This document shows, piece by piece, positions 16,600-23,691 of a stretch of DNA of 64,000 nucleotides (its first letter is position 1; each line of letters begins with the position of its first letter). Location of the stretch: NCBI GenBank assembly GCA_026392415.1, contig JAPLCC010000059.1, forward strand, positions 62,001-126,000, written 5' to 3'. The translations under genes were made by a program, and so were the position numbers. Source of the DNA: Propionibacteriales bacterium (lineage in GTDB: Bacteria; Actinomycetota; Actinomycetes; Propionibacteriales; Nocardioidaceae). The notes beneath the pieces were generated by a model. The model saw only the letters and a list, made by a program, of their open reading frames with translations. It had not been told where the DNA came from and ran no database searches.

Positions 16600-17376
16600 T
16601 CAGTCGAAGGCGCCGTGCCTGCCCGCTCCACCGGCAAACCGCGACGCGCCCTCGAGCGTATCGGCGGCCAGCGACCGCAGGCCGTGTTTCCACTCGACAC
16701 CCAGCGCGTCGTCGATTCCCAGCCCGTGCTGTTCGTACGACGCCAGGCGGTCCTCGCGCATGCAGGTCTGCGGGAAGCCGGCGATCTGGGCGGCCAGCTC
16801 GAGGGCCTCGTCCAGCACCGCGCCCCGCGCCGAGACCCGGTTGGCCAACCCCATCCTCAGCGCCTCCTCGGCACCGACCTCCCGGCCGGTGAGGATCAGG
16901 TCGAGCGCGTGCGAGTGGCCGATCAGGCGCGGCAACCGGATCGTCCCGCCGTCGATCAGCGGCACGCCCCAGCGGCGACAGAACACGCCGAACGCGGCCT
17001 CCGGGTCCAGCACCCGCAGGTCGCACCAGACCGCCAGCTCGAGACCACCGGCAACGGCATAGCCCTCGACTGCGGCGATCACCGGCTTCGACAGCAGCAT
17101 CCGGGTCGGGCCCATCCCTGCCGGTCCGGCATCCGGTCCGTCACCGGGTGCGCCGACCTCGACGTCGCCGCGGCTCACGGCCTTGAGGTCGGCCCCTGCA
17201 CAGAAGACCCCTCCGGCGCCGTACAGGACGGCGACCGAGGCGGACTCGTCCGCGTCGAACTCCTCGAAGGCGGCCGTGAGCAGGCGGGCATGTTCGGCAT
17301 CGACCGCGTTGCGCACCTCCGGCCGGGACAGCGTCACGAGGGTGACCGGACCGCGCTTCTCGACTTCGACCGTCAT
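16600..17376 (-). CDS. Crotonase superfamily protein lacking one catalytic Glu
   Basis: The 258-residue protein has crotonase-fold marks: FCAGADL (oxyanion hole, about residue 60) and GYAVAGGLELA, which keeps the first Glu of hydratases (rat Glu144). At the second position (rat Glu164, normally in GQPE) the sequence is FGVFC, so a Cys replaces Glu. Such members are often annotated enoyl-CoA hydratase but may act as isomerase, hydrolase or something else. The substrate is probably a CoA thioester. It lies 37 bp upstream of the WYL operon on the same strand. Confidence 0.82.
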   Translation of the reverse strand: MTVEVEKRGPVTLVTLSRPEVRNAVDAEHARLLTAAFEEFDADESASVAVLYGAGGVFCAGADLKAVSRGDVEVGAPGDGPDAGPAGMGPTRMLLSKPVIAAVEGYAVAGGLELAVWCDLRVLDPEAAFGVFCRRWGVPLIDGGTIRLPRLIGHSHALDLILTGREVGAEEALRMGLANRVSARGAVLDEALELAAQIAGFPQTCMREDRLASYEQHGLGIDDALGVEWKHGLRSLAADTLEGASRFAGGAGRHGAFD

Positions 17377-17388
17377 GGCGGGAGCCTA

Positions 17389-17427
17389 GGTCTCGAGACG
17401 GTCGCAGAGCGACCTCCTCGACCAACG
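17389..17427. repeat. Dispersed palindromic repeat A, copy 1
   Basis: A 39-bp element with core GGTCGCAGAGCGACC and outer arms TCGAG/CTCGA forms an imperfect hairpin. It ends one base before the stop codon of the secreted acylase. Two further copies lie at 19890 and 19939, beyond the other end of that gene. Confidence 0.8.
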
Positions 17428-17428
17428 G

Positions 17429-19849
17429 CTAGTTGCCGGACAACGAGATCGTCTTGACCAGGTCGGCCTTGATCTGCGCCGGCGTCCAGGCGAACCGGAC
17501 CCACTTCTCCTGCGAGTAGAGCAGCGTCTGGTCCGCGGCCCACGGCGACGCCGGGTTCTCGTACTGGCTGTAGGTCAGGATCGTGCGGGCATCCACCGAC
17601 CCGTCAGCGAGATAGGCGACGGCCTGGATGTGCGAGGAGCCGTAGCTGACCGGCTTGTAACGGTCCTTGTTGGCGGCCGGATTGCGCGATGCCACCGCGT
17701 TCGCGTTGCCCGCGAGATCGCCGTCCCCACCACCGATCGGATACGCCGGTGCGCCCCGGTCGCCGGCCACCTGCAGCGAACCCCATGTCGCGTCGAAGGC
17801 CACGCCCGCCTTGCGCACGGCGTCGATCGCCGCCTTCATCGCCTTCACGACGGCGTCATCGGTCTTCAGGCCCCGCGGGGTGTTCAGCGGATCCTTGGCG
17901 TCGAAGGCGACGGTCCACAACGCAGTCCCGGTCGGCGCGCGTTTCACGAACTCCTCGAAGAGGTGCGTGCCGACCGACGTGGTGTCGGAGCGGCCGTCCC
18001 ACGCCTTCAGCACGGCGCACGCCTGCGTCTCCCCAGTCCTGGCGCAGACTTCGTCGAGCTTGCCGCCCTCGCGCATCACTTCGGCGGCACGCACCCGGTT
18101 CTCGTACTCGTGGCCGCGCAGGGTCGTCGGTGTCTCCTTGCCGACCTTCAGCCGGTCGATCACGTACTGCGACACCATCCGGGTGCGCATGGTCCGTTCG
18201 CACTTCTCGCACCCGATGATCGAGGCGTAGCCCTCGAGCCGCACCTTGTCGTTCGGTGTCCAGTACGAGTCGTTGGCGTTCATCACCCAGTCCCGCCGGA
18301 CGACGGCAGGCAGCTTGGCGGGCCCGAGGATGCCCGGTCGCTGGGCGTCGGCATCCGAGCCCCACGCACAGACGCCGTCGGCGAGAGCCCCGTTGAGCCC
18401 GGGCAGGCCGGCCACCGTCTTCAGCAGCAGCCCGACGGGCGTCAGGCAGGTGGTGGCCATCGCGTCGGTGACGTGCGGGACGACGCTGTGGTCGGCGTAC
18501 AGCACTTCGCCGGAGCGGTCGGCCGCGGTGGTGTTGACCCACGGGATGCCGCCGCCTGCGTCCTGACGCTTGAGCAGGTCGCGACTGCTGGTGGCCTCAC
18601 CCATCGAGAGGAAGGAGTCGATGGTGCGCAGGTGCTCGGCGTTGGCGTCGCGGATTGCCCAGAAGCTGAGCGGCGACCACCCCATGAACTGCGAGGGACT
18701 GTCGATCACGTAGCCCTGCGGCACCCGCCACACGTCCTCCCGGACGGTCTTGAGCGAGCCATCGGCCTGGAGCACCTGGACGTCGACGAAGCGTCGCTCA
18801 GCGGTCTTCAACAGGCCGTTGGCGCTCAGGTAGAGCGGGCCGGGCCCGACGGTCAGGAACTCGTAGGGCGTGAACCGGAACGCCGTCGACACCGTGTGAC
18901 TCCAGGCGACGTCCTTGTTCCAGCCGATGTTGACCACCGGCGAGCCGATCAGGGAGGCGCCCGCGACGTCGTACTGGCCCGGGATCGTCAGGTGCTGCTG
19001 GGTGAACTTGTAGCGACCGACCCAGGGGAAGTGCGGGTTGCCGAGAAGCATGCCGCGGCCGGTCGAGCTCGCGTCGCCGCCGATGGCAGTCGCATTGGAC
19101 CCGAAGTCGCTGTCTCGGCCCAACGACTCGAGGAGCGCCTGCCTGTCGACCTTCTCGGCGTAGGCGGGGACCTCCGCCTTGGTGGTCGGCAGCGGCAGGG
19201 CGATCCCGAGGTCCGGGAGGCCGAGGTCGTCGATCGTCGGAGGGTCGGCCTCGACGATCTCCTTGAGGAAGACGCCCGAGGACGCGATCAGGTTCGCCAT
19301 GTAGACGCCGTACCAGAGGTCGATCTCCGTGGCGTCCGGCTTGATCCAGGTCGCCCCCTTGCAGGCCGGATCGGCGATCGCGTTGTCCCGCAGCCAGCGG
19401 TTGATGCCGGCGGTGTAGCCCTTCACCATGGCCCGGGCACGGGCGCTCGGGCCGGCAGGCGAGGCCAGCAGGTTCTCGACGACCCTGCGGTTGTGCAGGT
19501 CGGTCACGAACGTGTCGACCTGCAGGTTGGTGGCGTCGAGCGAGACGCCGTCGAGGTAGCGCGCATCGCCTCCGAGGTACTTCGAGCGTTGCCCGCGACC
19601 AGTGAGCACCGTGTCCGCGAGGTTGCAGATCGAGGAGCGTGCCGTGGCGTAGCCGCTGCCGTAGCCGAGGGAGCCCCAGTCCGACGCCACGACGTGCGGG
19701 ATGCCGTGGGTGGTGAGCTTCACCGTGGCCGTGTACGCCGGCGCAGCGACCGTGTCGGGCGCCGCCCGACCGGCATCGGCGGTGCCCGCTGCCAGCGCAG
19801 GCACGACCAGACAGACAGCAAGGACACTCAACACGCGGGGGGAACGCAC
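17429..19849 (-). CDS. Secreted penicillin/acyl-homoserine-lactone acylase family protein
   Basis: 806 residues from GTG with a signal peptide (VRSPRVLSVLAVCLVVPALA, cleavage near AGTADA). The Ntn nucleophile is the Ser of FGSNATAIGG near residue 251, and GNPHFPW follows as in PvdQ/QuiP-type acylases. After export it would self-cleave into alpha and beta chains. Family members cleave acyl-homoserine lactones, aculeacin or penicillins; which applies here is open. The gene is bracketed by copies of repeat A, and an inverted repeat sits just upstream of its start. Confidence 0.85.
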   Translation of the reverse strand: MRSPRVLSVLAVCLVVPALAAGTADAGRAAPDTVAAPAYTATVKLTTHGIPHVVASDWGSLGYGSGYATARSSICNLADTVLTGRGQRSKYLGGDARYLDGVSLDATNLQVDTFVTDLHNRRVVENLLASPAGPSARARAMVKGYTAGINRWLRDNAIADPACKGATWIKPDATEIDLWYGVYMANLIASSGVFLKEIVEADPPTIDDLGLPDLGIALPLPTTKAEVPAYAEKVDRQALLESLGRDSDFGSNATAIGGDASSTGRGMLLGNPHFPWVGRYKFTQQHLTIPGQYDVAGASLIGSPVVNIGWNKDVAWSHTVSTAFRFTPYEFLTVGPGPLYLSANGLLKTAERRFVDVQVLQADGSLKTVREDVWRVPQGYVIDSPSQFMGWSPLSFWAIRDANAEHLRTIDSFLSMGEATSSRDLLKRQDAGGGIPWVNTTAADRSGEVLYADHSVVPHVTDAMATTCLTPVGLLLKTVAGLPGLNGALADGVCAWGSDADAQRPGILGPAKLPAVVRRDWVMNANDSYWTPNDKVRLEGYASIIGCEKCERTMRTRMVSQYVIDRLKVGKETPTTLRGHEYENRVRAAEVMREGGKLDEVCARTGETQACAVLKAWDGRSDTTSVGTHLFEEFVKRAPTGTALWTVAFDAKDPLNTPRGLKTDDAVVKAMKAAIDAVRKAGVAFDATWGSLQVAGDRGAPAYPIGGGDGDLAGNANAVASRNPAANKDRYKPVSYGSSHIQAVAYLADGSVDARTILTYSQYENPASPWAADQTLLYSQEKWVRFAWTPAQIKADLVKTISLSGN

Positions 19850-19861
19850 GATGGCCCAACG

Positions 19862-19889
19862 CCGGAATGTGACGTGCGTTACGTTCCGG
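19862..19889. promoter_or_regulatory. Inverted repeat upstream of secreted acylase
   Basis: CCGGAATGT and ACGTTCCGG, with one mismatch, are separated by 10 bases and stand 12 bp in front of the GTG start. The position fits an operator or a hairpin in the leader. It directly adjoins repeat A copy 2. Confidence 0.4.
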
Positions 19890-19928
19890 GGTCTCGAGAC
19901 GGTCGCAGAGCGACCTCCTCGACCAACG
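19890..19928. repeat. Dispersed palindromic repeat A, copy 2
   Basis: Identical over 39 bp to copy 1 at 17389-17427, in the same orientation. It lies in the upstream region of the secreted acylase gene. Confidence 0.85.
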
Positions 19929-19938
19929 CCGCTCCGCT

Positions 19939-19975
19939 CCTCGAGACGGTCGCAGAGCGACCTCCTCGACCAACG
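19939..19975. repeat. Dispersed palindromic repeat A, copy 3
   Basis: A 37-bp copy, identical over its shared part, ten bases after copy 2 and one base before the stop codon of the GroES-like gene. Paired tandem copies are typical of REP-type elements. Confidence 0.85.
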
Positions 19976-19976
19976 A

Positions 19977-20303
19977 CTACAAGTACAGGCCCGCGGCCTC
20001 GTCGCCGAGTCGCTCGGCCGCCACGGCGTGGACGTCGCGCTCGCGCATGACGACGTAGACGTCTCCGCTGACCTCGACCTCGGCCTTGTCCTCGGGGTCG
20101 TAGAGAACCTTGTCGCCGGCCACCACCGCGCGACAGTGCGGTCCCACCGCGACGACGCGCGACCACGCCAGTCGGCGCGCACCCATGGCAGCCGTGGCCG
20201 GGATGACGATCCCGCCCGAGGAGCGACGTTCACCGGCCTCGGTGTCGGTCTCGCACAGGATGCGGTCGTGCAGCATCTTGATGGGCGTCTTGTCGGACAC
20301 CAC
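19977..20303 (-). CDS. GroES-like co-chaperone (Cpn10 family)
   Basis: 108 residues from a GTG start with the Cpn10 beta-barrel pattern: PIKMLHDRIL at the start, SSGGIVIP where the mobile loop belongs, SRVVAVGPHC, and DKVLYDPEDKAEVEVSG. It is slightly longer than true GroES and has no groEL beside it. It may be a paralogue rather than the main co-chaperonin. It is downstream of a DUF3618 gene by 11 bp and may share its transcript. Confidence 0.75.
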   Translation of the reverse strand: MVSDKTPIKMLHDRILCETDTEAGERRSSGGIVIPATAAMGARRLAWSRVVAVGPHCRAVVAGDKVLYDPEDKAEVEVSGDVYVVMRERDVHAVAAERLGDEAAGLYL

Positions 20304-20314
20304 GACGACCGGAC

Positions 20315-20563
20315 CTACTTCGTGATCTTGCGCAGGAGGACGAAGACGGCGATCGCGCCGACGACACCACCCACGGTCTTCAAGATGTTGTCGGTTCGCG
20401 GCTCGCCCGTCTCGGCGTCGACGTAGAACGCCTTCACCTGGGCGACTTCCCGACTGACGATCGTCTTCGGGTGCGAGCGGTAGAGGAGCTGGTCGATCGT
20501 GCCCGCGAGTCGCTCGCGCGCCTCTTCGATCTCACGCTCGATGTCTGAAGGCTGATTGCTCAC
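20315..20563 (-). CDS. DUF3618 small membrane protein
   Basis: 82 residues beginning with the DUF3618 signature IEREIEEARERLAGTIDQLL (residues 8-27) and ending in a membrane helix (VGGVVGAIAVFVLLRKI). The family is of unknown role and is common in actinobacteria near envelope genes. The GTG start overlaps the stop of the ECF ATPase gene (GTGA), so it is translated with the transporter operon. Confidence 0.85.
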   Translation of the reverse strand: MSNQPSDIEREIEEARERLAGTIDQLLYRSHPKTIVSREVAQVKAFYVDAETGEPRTDNILKTVGGVVGAIAVFVLLRKITK

Positions 20564-21330
20564 CGGGGCAGGCTATCAATCGAGATGTTCCGCGGGTCGA
20601 AGCCCCAAGGGAGTTCCAGCCGGTGGGCACGCATGAGGGCGTCATCAGTGAGCACGTCGTACGTCGTACCGTCCGCGACGACCTTGCCGGCGCTCAGCAC
20701 CACCGCCCGCGGACAGAGCTCGAGTGCGTAGGGCAGGTCGTGGGTGACCATCAGCAAGGTGACGTCCAGGCCGCGCAGGATGTCGGCCAGCTCACGGCGC
20801 GATGCCGGGTCGAGGTTCGAGCTCGGCTCGTCGAGCACCAGGATCTCCGGTTCCATCGCGAGGACGGTGGCGACCGCGACCCGACGACGCTGCCCGAAGG
20901 ACAGGTGGTGCGGCGGACGATCGGCGTACGCCGCCATGCCGACCTGTTCGAGGGCGTCCATCACCCGCTTGTCGAGGGCGGCACCCTTGAGACCGAGGTT
21001 GGCAGGGCCGAAGGCGACATCGGCGCGGACCGAGCCCATGAACAGCTGGTCGTCAGGGTCCTGGAACACGATGCCCACCCGGCGACGGATCTCCAGCAGG
21101 TTCTTCTTCGTGACCGGAAGGCCACTGACCGCGACAGCTCCCATGCCGTGGCCGGACTCTCCGGACAGGATCCCGTTGAGGTGCAGCACCAACGTGGTCT
21201 TGCCGGCGCCGTTGGGGCCCAGCAACGCCACCCGTTCGCCTTGGTGGACGTGCAGGTCGACCCCGAAGAGGGCCTGATGGCCGTCGGGGTAGGCGAACGC
21301 GAGGCCGCGGACGTCCAGCACGGGCGTCAT
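20560..21330 (-). CDS. cbiO: ECF nickel/cobalt transporter ATPase
   Basis: 256-residue ABC ATPase powering the group I ECF transporter. Visible motifs: Walker A GPNGAGKTTL (about 39-48), Q-loop FQDPDDQLF typical of CbiO/EcfA, signature LSFGQRRRVA, Walker B LVLDEPSSNLDP, and H-loop VTHDL. The ATG overlaps the CbiQ stop (ATGA). Upstream open sequence in this frame is a shadow. The nearby Nur-type box points to nickel as cargo. Confidence 0.92.
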   Translation of the reverse strand: MTPVLDVRGLAFAYPDGHQALFGVDLHVHQGERVALLGPNGAGKTTLVLHLNGILSGESGHGMGAVAVSGLPVTKKNLLEIRRRVGIVFQDPDDQLFMGSVRADVAFGPANLGLKGAALDKRVMDALEQVGMAAYADRPPHHLSFGQRRRVAVATVLAMEPEILVLDEPSSNLDPASRRELADILRGLDVTLLMVTHDLPYALELCPRAVVLSAGKVVADGTTYDVLTDDALMRAHRLELPWGFDPRNISIDSLPR

Positions 21331-22064
21331 GAATGCACCCAGGGTGATCGAGTAGCCGCCGAGGAACGAGGCGGCGTATCGAGATCGGGCAGCCGGCCGT
21401 CGTACCCGCGCGACAGCATGGCGAGGTGCACCCGCTCGCCCCGCTCGTAGGAACGCACGAACAGGGCGCCGAGGGTGCGCGCGAGGGCGGGCCACTGGCG
21501 CGGCGACCGGGGGTCGACTCCACGGGACTTCATCGCCGTGATCATCCTGCCCAGGTCGGCGCTCACGACGTCGAGGTAGCGGACCATGAAGCCCATGATC
21601 TGCACCAGCAGCTCGGGCATGCGCAGCCGCTGCAGGCCGCGCAGGACCTCGGTCGGCTCGGTGGTGGCGGCCAGGGTCAGCGAGGCGAGCACGCCGAGGG
21701 TGCCCTTGACGGCGAGCCCCCATGCAGCCACGAGGCCGGACTCCGACAAGGAGAGCTCCAGCCCTCCGGGCAGCGGCACCGCTACCCGCGGCCCCTCCGC
21801 GACGAACGGGATCAGCGCCGCGAAGACCAGGAACGGCACCTCGAGCACCATGCGCGGCAGCAGGTAGCGGAAGGGCACCCGCGACGCGACGATCACGGCG
21901 AGCAGGAGCAGGAGATGGCCACCGAAGACGGGGTACCACTCCCGCGGCGTGGCGACGACAGCCAGCACGAACGCCAGGAGCAGCAGGATCTTCAGATGTG
22001 CGGGTGCGCGGTGGACAGCCGAGTGACCGTGGAAGTGGAGGCGGTGCCCGTGTCCTGCGCCCAC
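21327..22064 (-). CDS. cbiQ: ECF transporter transmembrane T component
   Basis: 245 residues with several membrane helices and the coupling motif of T components near the C-terminus (SRGYDGRLPD, with the preceding AMKSRGVDPRS). It opens with a His-rich start (GHGHRLHFHGH), fitting a metal transporter. The GTG start lies four bases after the CbiN stop. It couples CbiO to the metal-binding CbiM. Confidence 0.9.
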   Translation of the reverse strand: MGAGHGHRLHFHGHSAVHRAPAHLKILLLLAFVLAVVATPREWYPVFGGHLLLLLAVIVASRVPFRYLLPRMVLEVPFLVFAALIPFVAEGPRVAVPLPGGLELSLSESGLVAAWGLAVKGTLGVLASLTLAATTEPTEVLRGLQRLRMPELLVQIMGFMVRYLDVVSADLGRMITAMKSRGVDPRSPRQWPALARTLGALFVRSYERGERVHLAMLSRGYDGRLPDLDTPPRSSAATRSPWVHS

Positions 22065-22068
22065 GGGC

Positions 22069-22386
22069 TCAGCCGGCGTCGACGGTCGTCGGCTCTTCGC
22101 GGCGCCGCAGGACGCGGAAGAGGCCACCGCCGATGACCAGGGTGAGGAGCACTCCGGCCACACCGGCGAGACCTCCGCCGAGGCGGGCGTTGTCGACCCC
22201 CGACGTCTCGTAGTCGGCGAACGGGCTGTCGGTGCTCACCGGTTCCTCGTCGGCCGAGTCGAGAAAACCTGTCTTGCCTGCGACGTACTCGAGGCCGTCG
22301 GGGTGGCTGCTGGCGTAGTAGCTCGCGACGCCGGCGATCAGGAGGGCGGCCAGCAGGCCGGCGAGCAGGAAGGTCCGCGTCTTCAT
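22069..22386 (-). CDS. cbiN: PDGLE-domain CbiN-type subunit
   Basis: 105 residues with membrane helices at about 7-25 and 70-92 and, just after the first, SSHPDGLEYVA, the PDGLE motif of CbiN/NikN. This subunit inserts a loop into CbiM and is needed for metal entry. Its ATG overlaps the CbiM stop (ATGA). Confidence 0.9.
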   Translation of the reverse strand: MKTRTFLLAGLLAALLIAGVASYYASSHPDGLEYVAGKTGFLDSADEEPVSTDSPFADYETSGVDNARLGGGLAGVAGVLLTLVIGGGLFRVLRRREEPTTVDAG

Positions 22387-23072
22387 GCCGGGACCTCCTC
22401 GGTCAGCAGAGGGGCTCGCCTGCCGCGGACGCCCCGGGCGCCGTGGACGAGGTCGGGGCGGGAGGTGATCACGGCGCTCACGACCAGGCCGGTGATGACC
22501 GCCTCGCCGATGCCGATCACCAGGTGCCAGCCGACCATCGCGGCGAGCACCTTGCCGGTCGCGACGTCGGCGGTGCCGCCGATCGCGAAGAGCAGGGTGA
22601 AGGCGGCGGCGGCCGTGGGCACTGAGACGAGCGCGCCGAGCGCGGCCGCCACGGGCACCGAGCCGAGCCGCTTGGGCAGCACCGCGAGCACGAGCCGGAA
22701 GACGCCGTACCCGACGAACGCACCGACCAGGGCCATCAGCGTGATGTTGGTGCCGAGCGCGGTCAGTCCTCCGTCGGCCATGAACAGGGCCTGGACGAGC
22801 AGGACGACGCTCACGCAGAGGGCTCCTGTCCAGGGGCCGACCAGAACGGCGGCCAGCGCTCCCCCGAGCAGGTGCCCACTGGTGCCGGCGCCCACGGGGA
22901 AGTTGATCATCTGTCCCGCGAACACGAAAGCGGCCACCAGGCCGGCCATCGGAGCGGTCCGGTCATCGAGCTCCGCGCGGGCCTTGCGCAACGCGACGCC
23001 CACCCCGGCAGCAGCCACGACACCCGTCGCGACCGAGGTCGGTGCGTCGAAGAAGCCATCGGGCACATGCAT
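22383..23072 (-). CDS. cbiM: ECF transporter substrate-specific subunit CbiM/NikM
   Basis: 229 residues starting MHVPDGFFD. In this family the metal is held by the N-terminal amine, His2 and a further His, so the start must be here; CAGGAG eight bases upstream agrees and rules out the longer upstream start. Further segments GQMINFPVGAGTSGHLLGG and MVGWHLVIGIGEA match CbiM/NikM. No B12 riboswitch is in front; instead a Nur-type box lies 69 bp upstream, favouring nickel over cobalt. Confidence 0.93.
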   Translation of the reverse strand: MHVPDGFFDAPTSVATGVVAAAGVGVALRKARAELDDRTAPMAGLVAAFVFAGQMINFPVGAGTSGHLLGGALAAVLVGPWTGALCVSVVLLVQALFMADGGLTALGTNITLMALVGAFVGYGVFRLVLAVLPKRLGSVPVAAALGALVSVPTAAAAFTLLFAIGGTADVATGKVLAAMVGWHLVIGIGEAVITGLVVSAVITSRPDLVHGARGVRGRRAPLLTEEVPA

Positions 23073-23140
23073 GCGCAGCACTCCTGTGTTCGGACGGACG
23101 TCCATGGGGTAGTTAGATGGTCACGAGCACATTCACCTTA

Positions 23141-23164
23141 TTGCATGCTGTTTGCAACAGCATG
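23141..23164. promoter_or_regulatory. Nur-type nickel operator
   Basis: TTGCATGCTGTTTGCAA (23141-23157) matches the Streptomyces Nur box tTGCaa-N5-ttGCAA in every upper-case position. It overlaps a perfect 9+3+9 palindrome, CATGCTGTT-TGC-AACAGCATG (23144-23164). The site is in the divergent region of cbiM and the peroxiredoxin gene, 31 bp before the latter's ATG. Nickel-bound Nur would repress the transporter; binding is inferred. Confidence 0.6.
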
Positions 23165-23187
23165 ACCCTGTCAGGAGTTGGAAGCCC

Positions 23188-23691
23188 ATGAGCGACCCGG
23201 TCCGCCTGTCCCCCGGCGACACCGCGCCCGACTTCACCCTCACCTCGGACGCCGGCGACGAGGTCTCCCTCGCTGCCCTGGTGGCCGAGGGCCGCAAGGT
23301 GATCGTCTACTTCTACCCGGCCGCCATGACGCCCGGGTGCACCAAGCAGGCCTGCGACTTCACCGACTCCCTCGACGCCCTCCAGGCCGCCGGCTACACC
23401 GTCCTCGGTGTCTCCAAGGACACGCCCGCCAAGCTGGCGAAGTTCCGTGAGCGCGACGGACTCACCATCACGCTGCTGTCCGACACCGATCTCGCCGTGC
23501 ACCAGGCCTACGGCGCCTATGGCGAGAAGAAGCTGTACGGCAAGATTGTGCAGGGAGTCATCCGGTCCACCTTCGTCGTCGGTGCCGAGGGTGCGATCGA
23601 GATCGCCCAGTACAACGTCAAGGCGACCGGACACGTCGCCAAGCTCCGCCGGGACCTCGGCCTTCCCGTACCCACCTCAGAGGACAACTGA
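23188..23691 (+). CDS. bcp: Thioredoxin-dependent thiol peroxidase (Bcp/PrxQ)
   Basis: 167 residues with the BCP pattern FYPAAMTPGCTKQACDF: peroxidatic Cys51 and resolving Cys56, five apart as in atypical two-Cys BCPs. It reduces hydrogen and organic peroxides using thioredoxin in the cytoplasm. ATG 23188 is chosen for its AGGAG site; the upstream extension overlaps the Nur-type palindrome. The stop overlaps the next gene (TGATG). Confidence 0.93.
   Translation: MSDPVRLSPGDTAPDFTLTSDAGDEVSLAALVAEGRKVIVYFYPAAMTPGCTKQACDFTDSLDALQAAGYTVLGVSKDTPAKLAKFRERDGLTITLLSDTDLAVHQAYGAYGEKKLYGKIVQGVIRSTFVVGAEGAIEIAQYNVKATGHVAKLRRDLGLPVPTSEDN

Noticed and set aside
5721-19849. Antibiotic biosynthesis cluster built on the two acylases
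   Set aside because: No synthetases, tailoring enzymes or transporters accompany them; the acylases are 10 kb apart among unrelated genes.
17630-20050. Plus-strand open frame of 806 codons opposite the secreted acylase
   Set aside because: Shadow of the acylase; composition and lack of start signals agree.
23073-23187. Cobalamin riboswitch before cbiM
   Set aside because: The 115-bp gap is too short for the aptamer and contains no B12 box-like sequence; a Nur-type palindrome is there instead.
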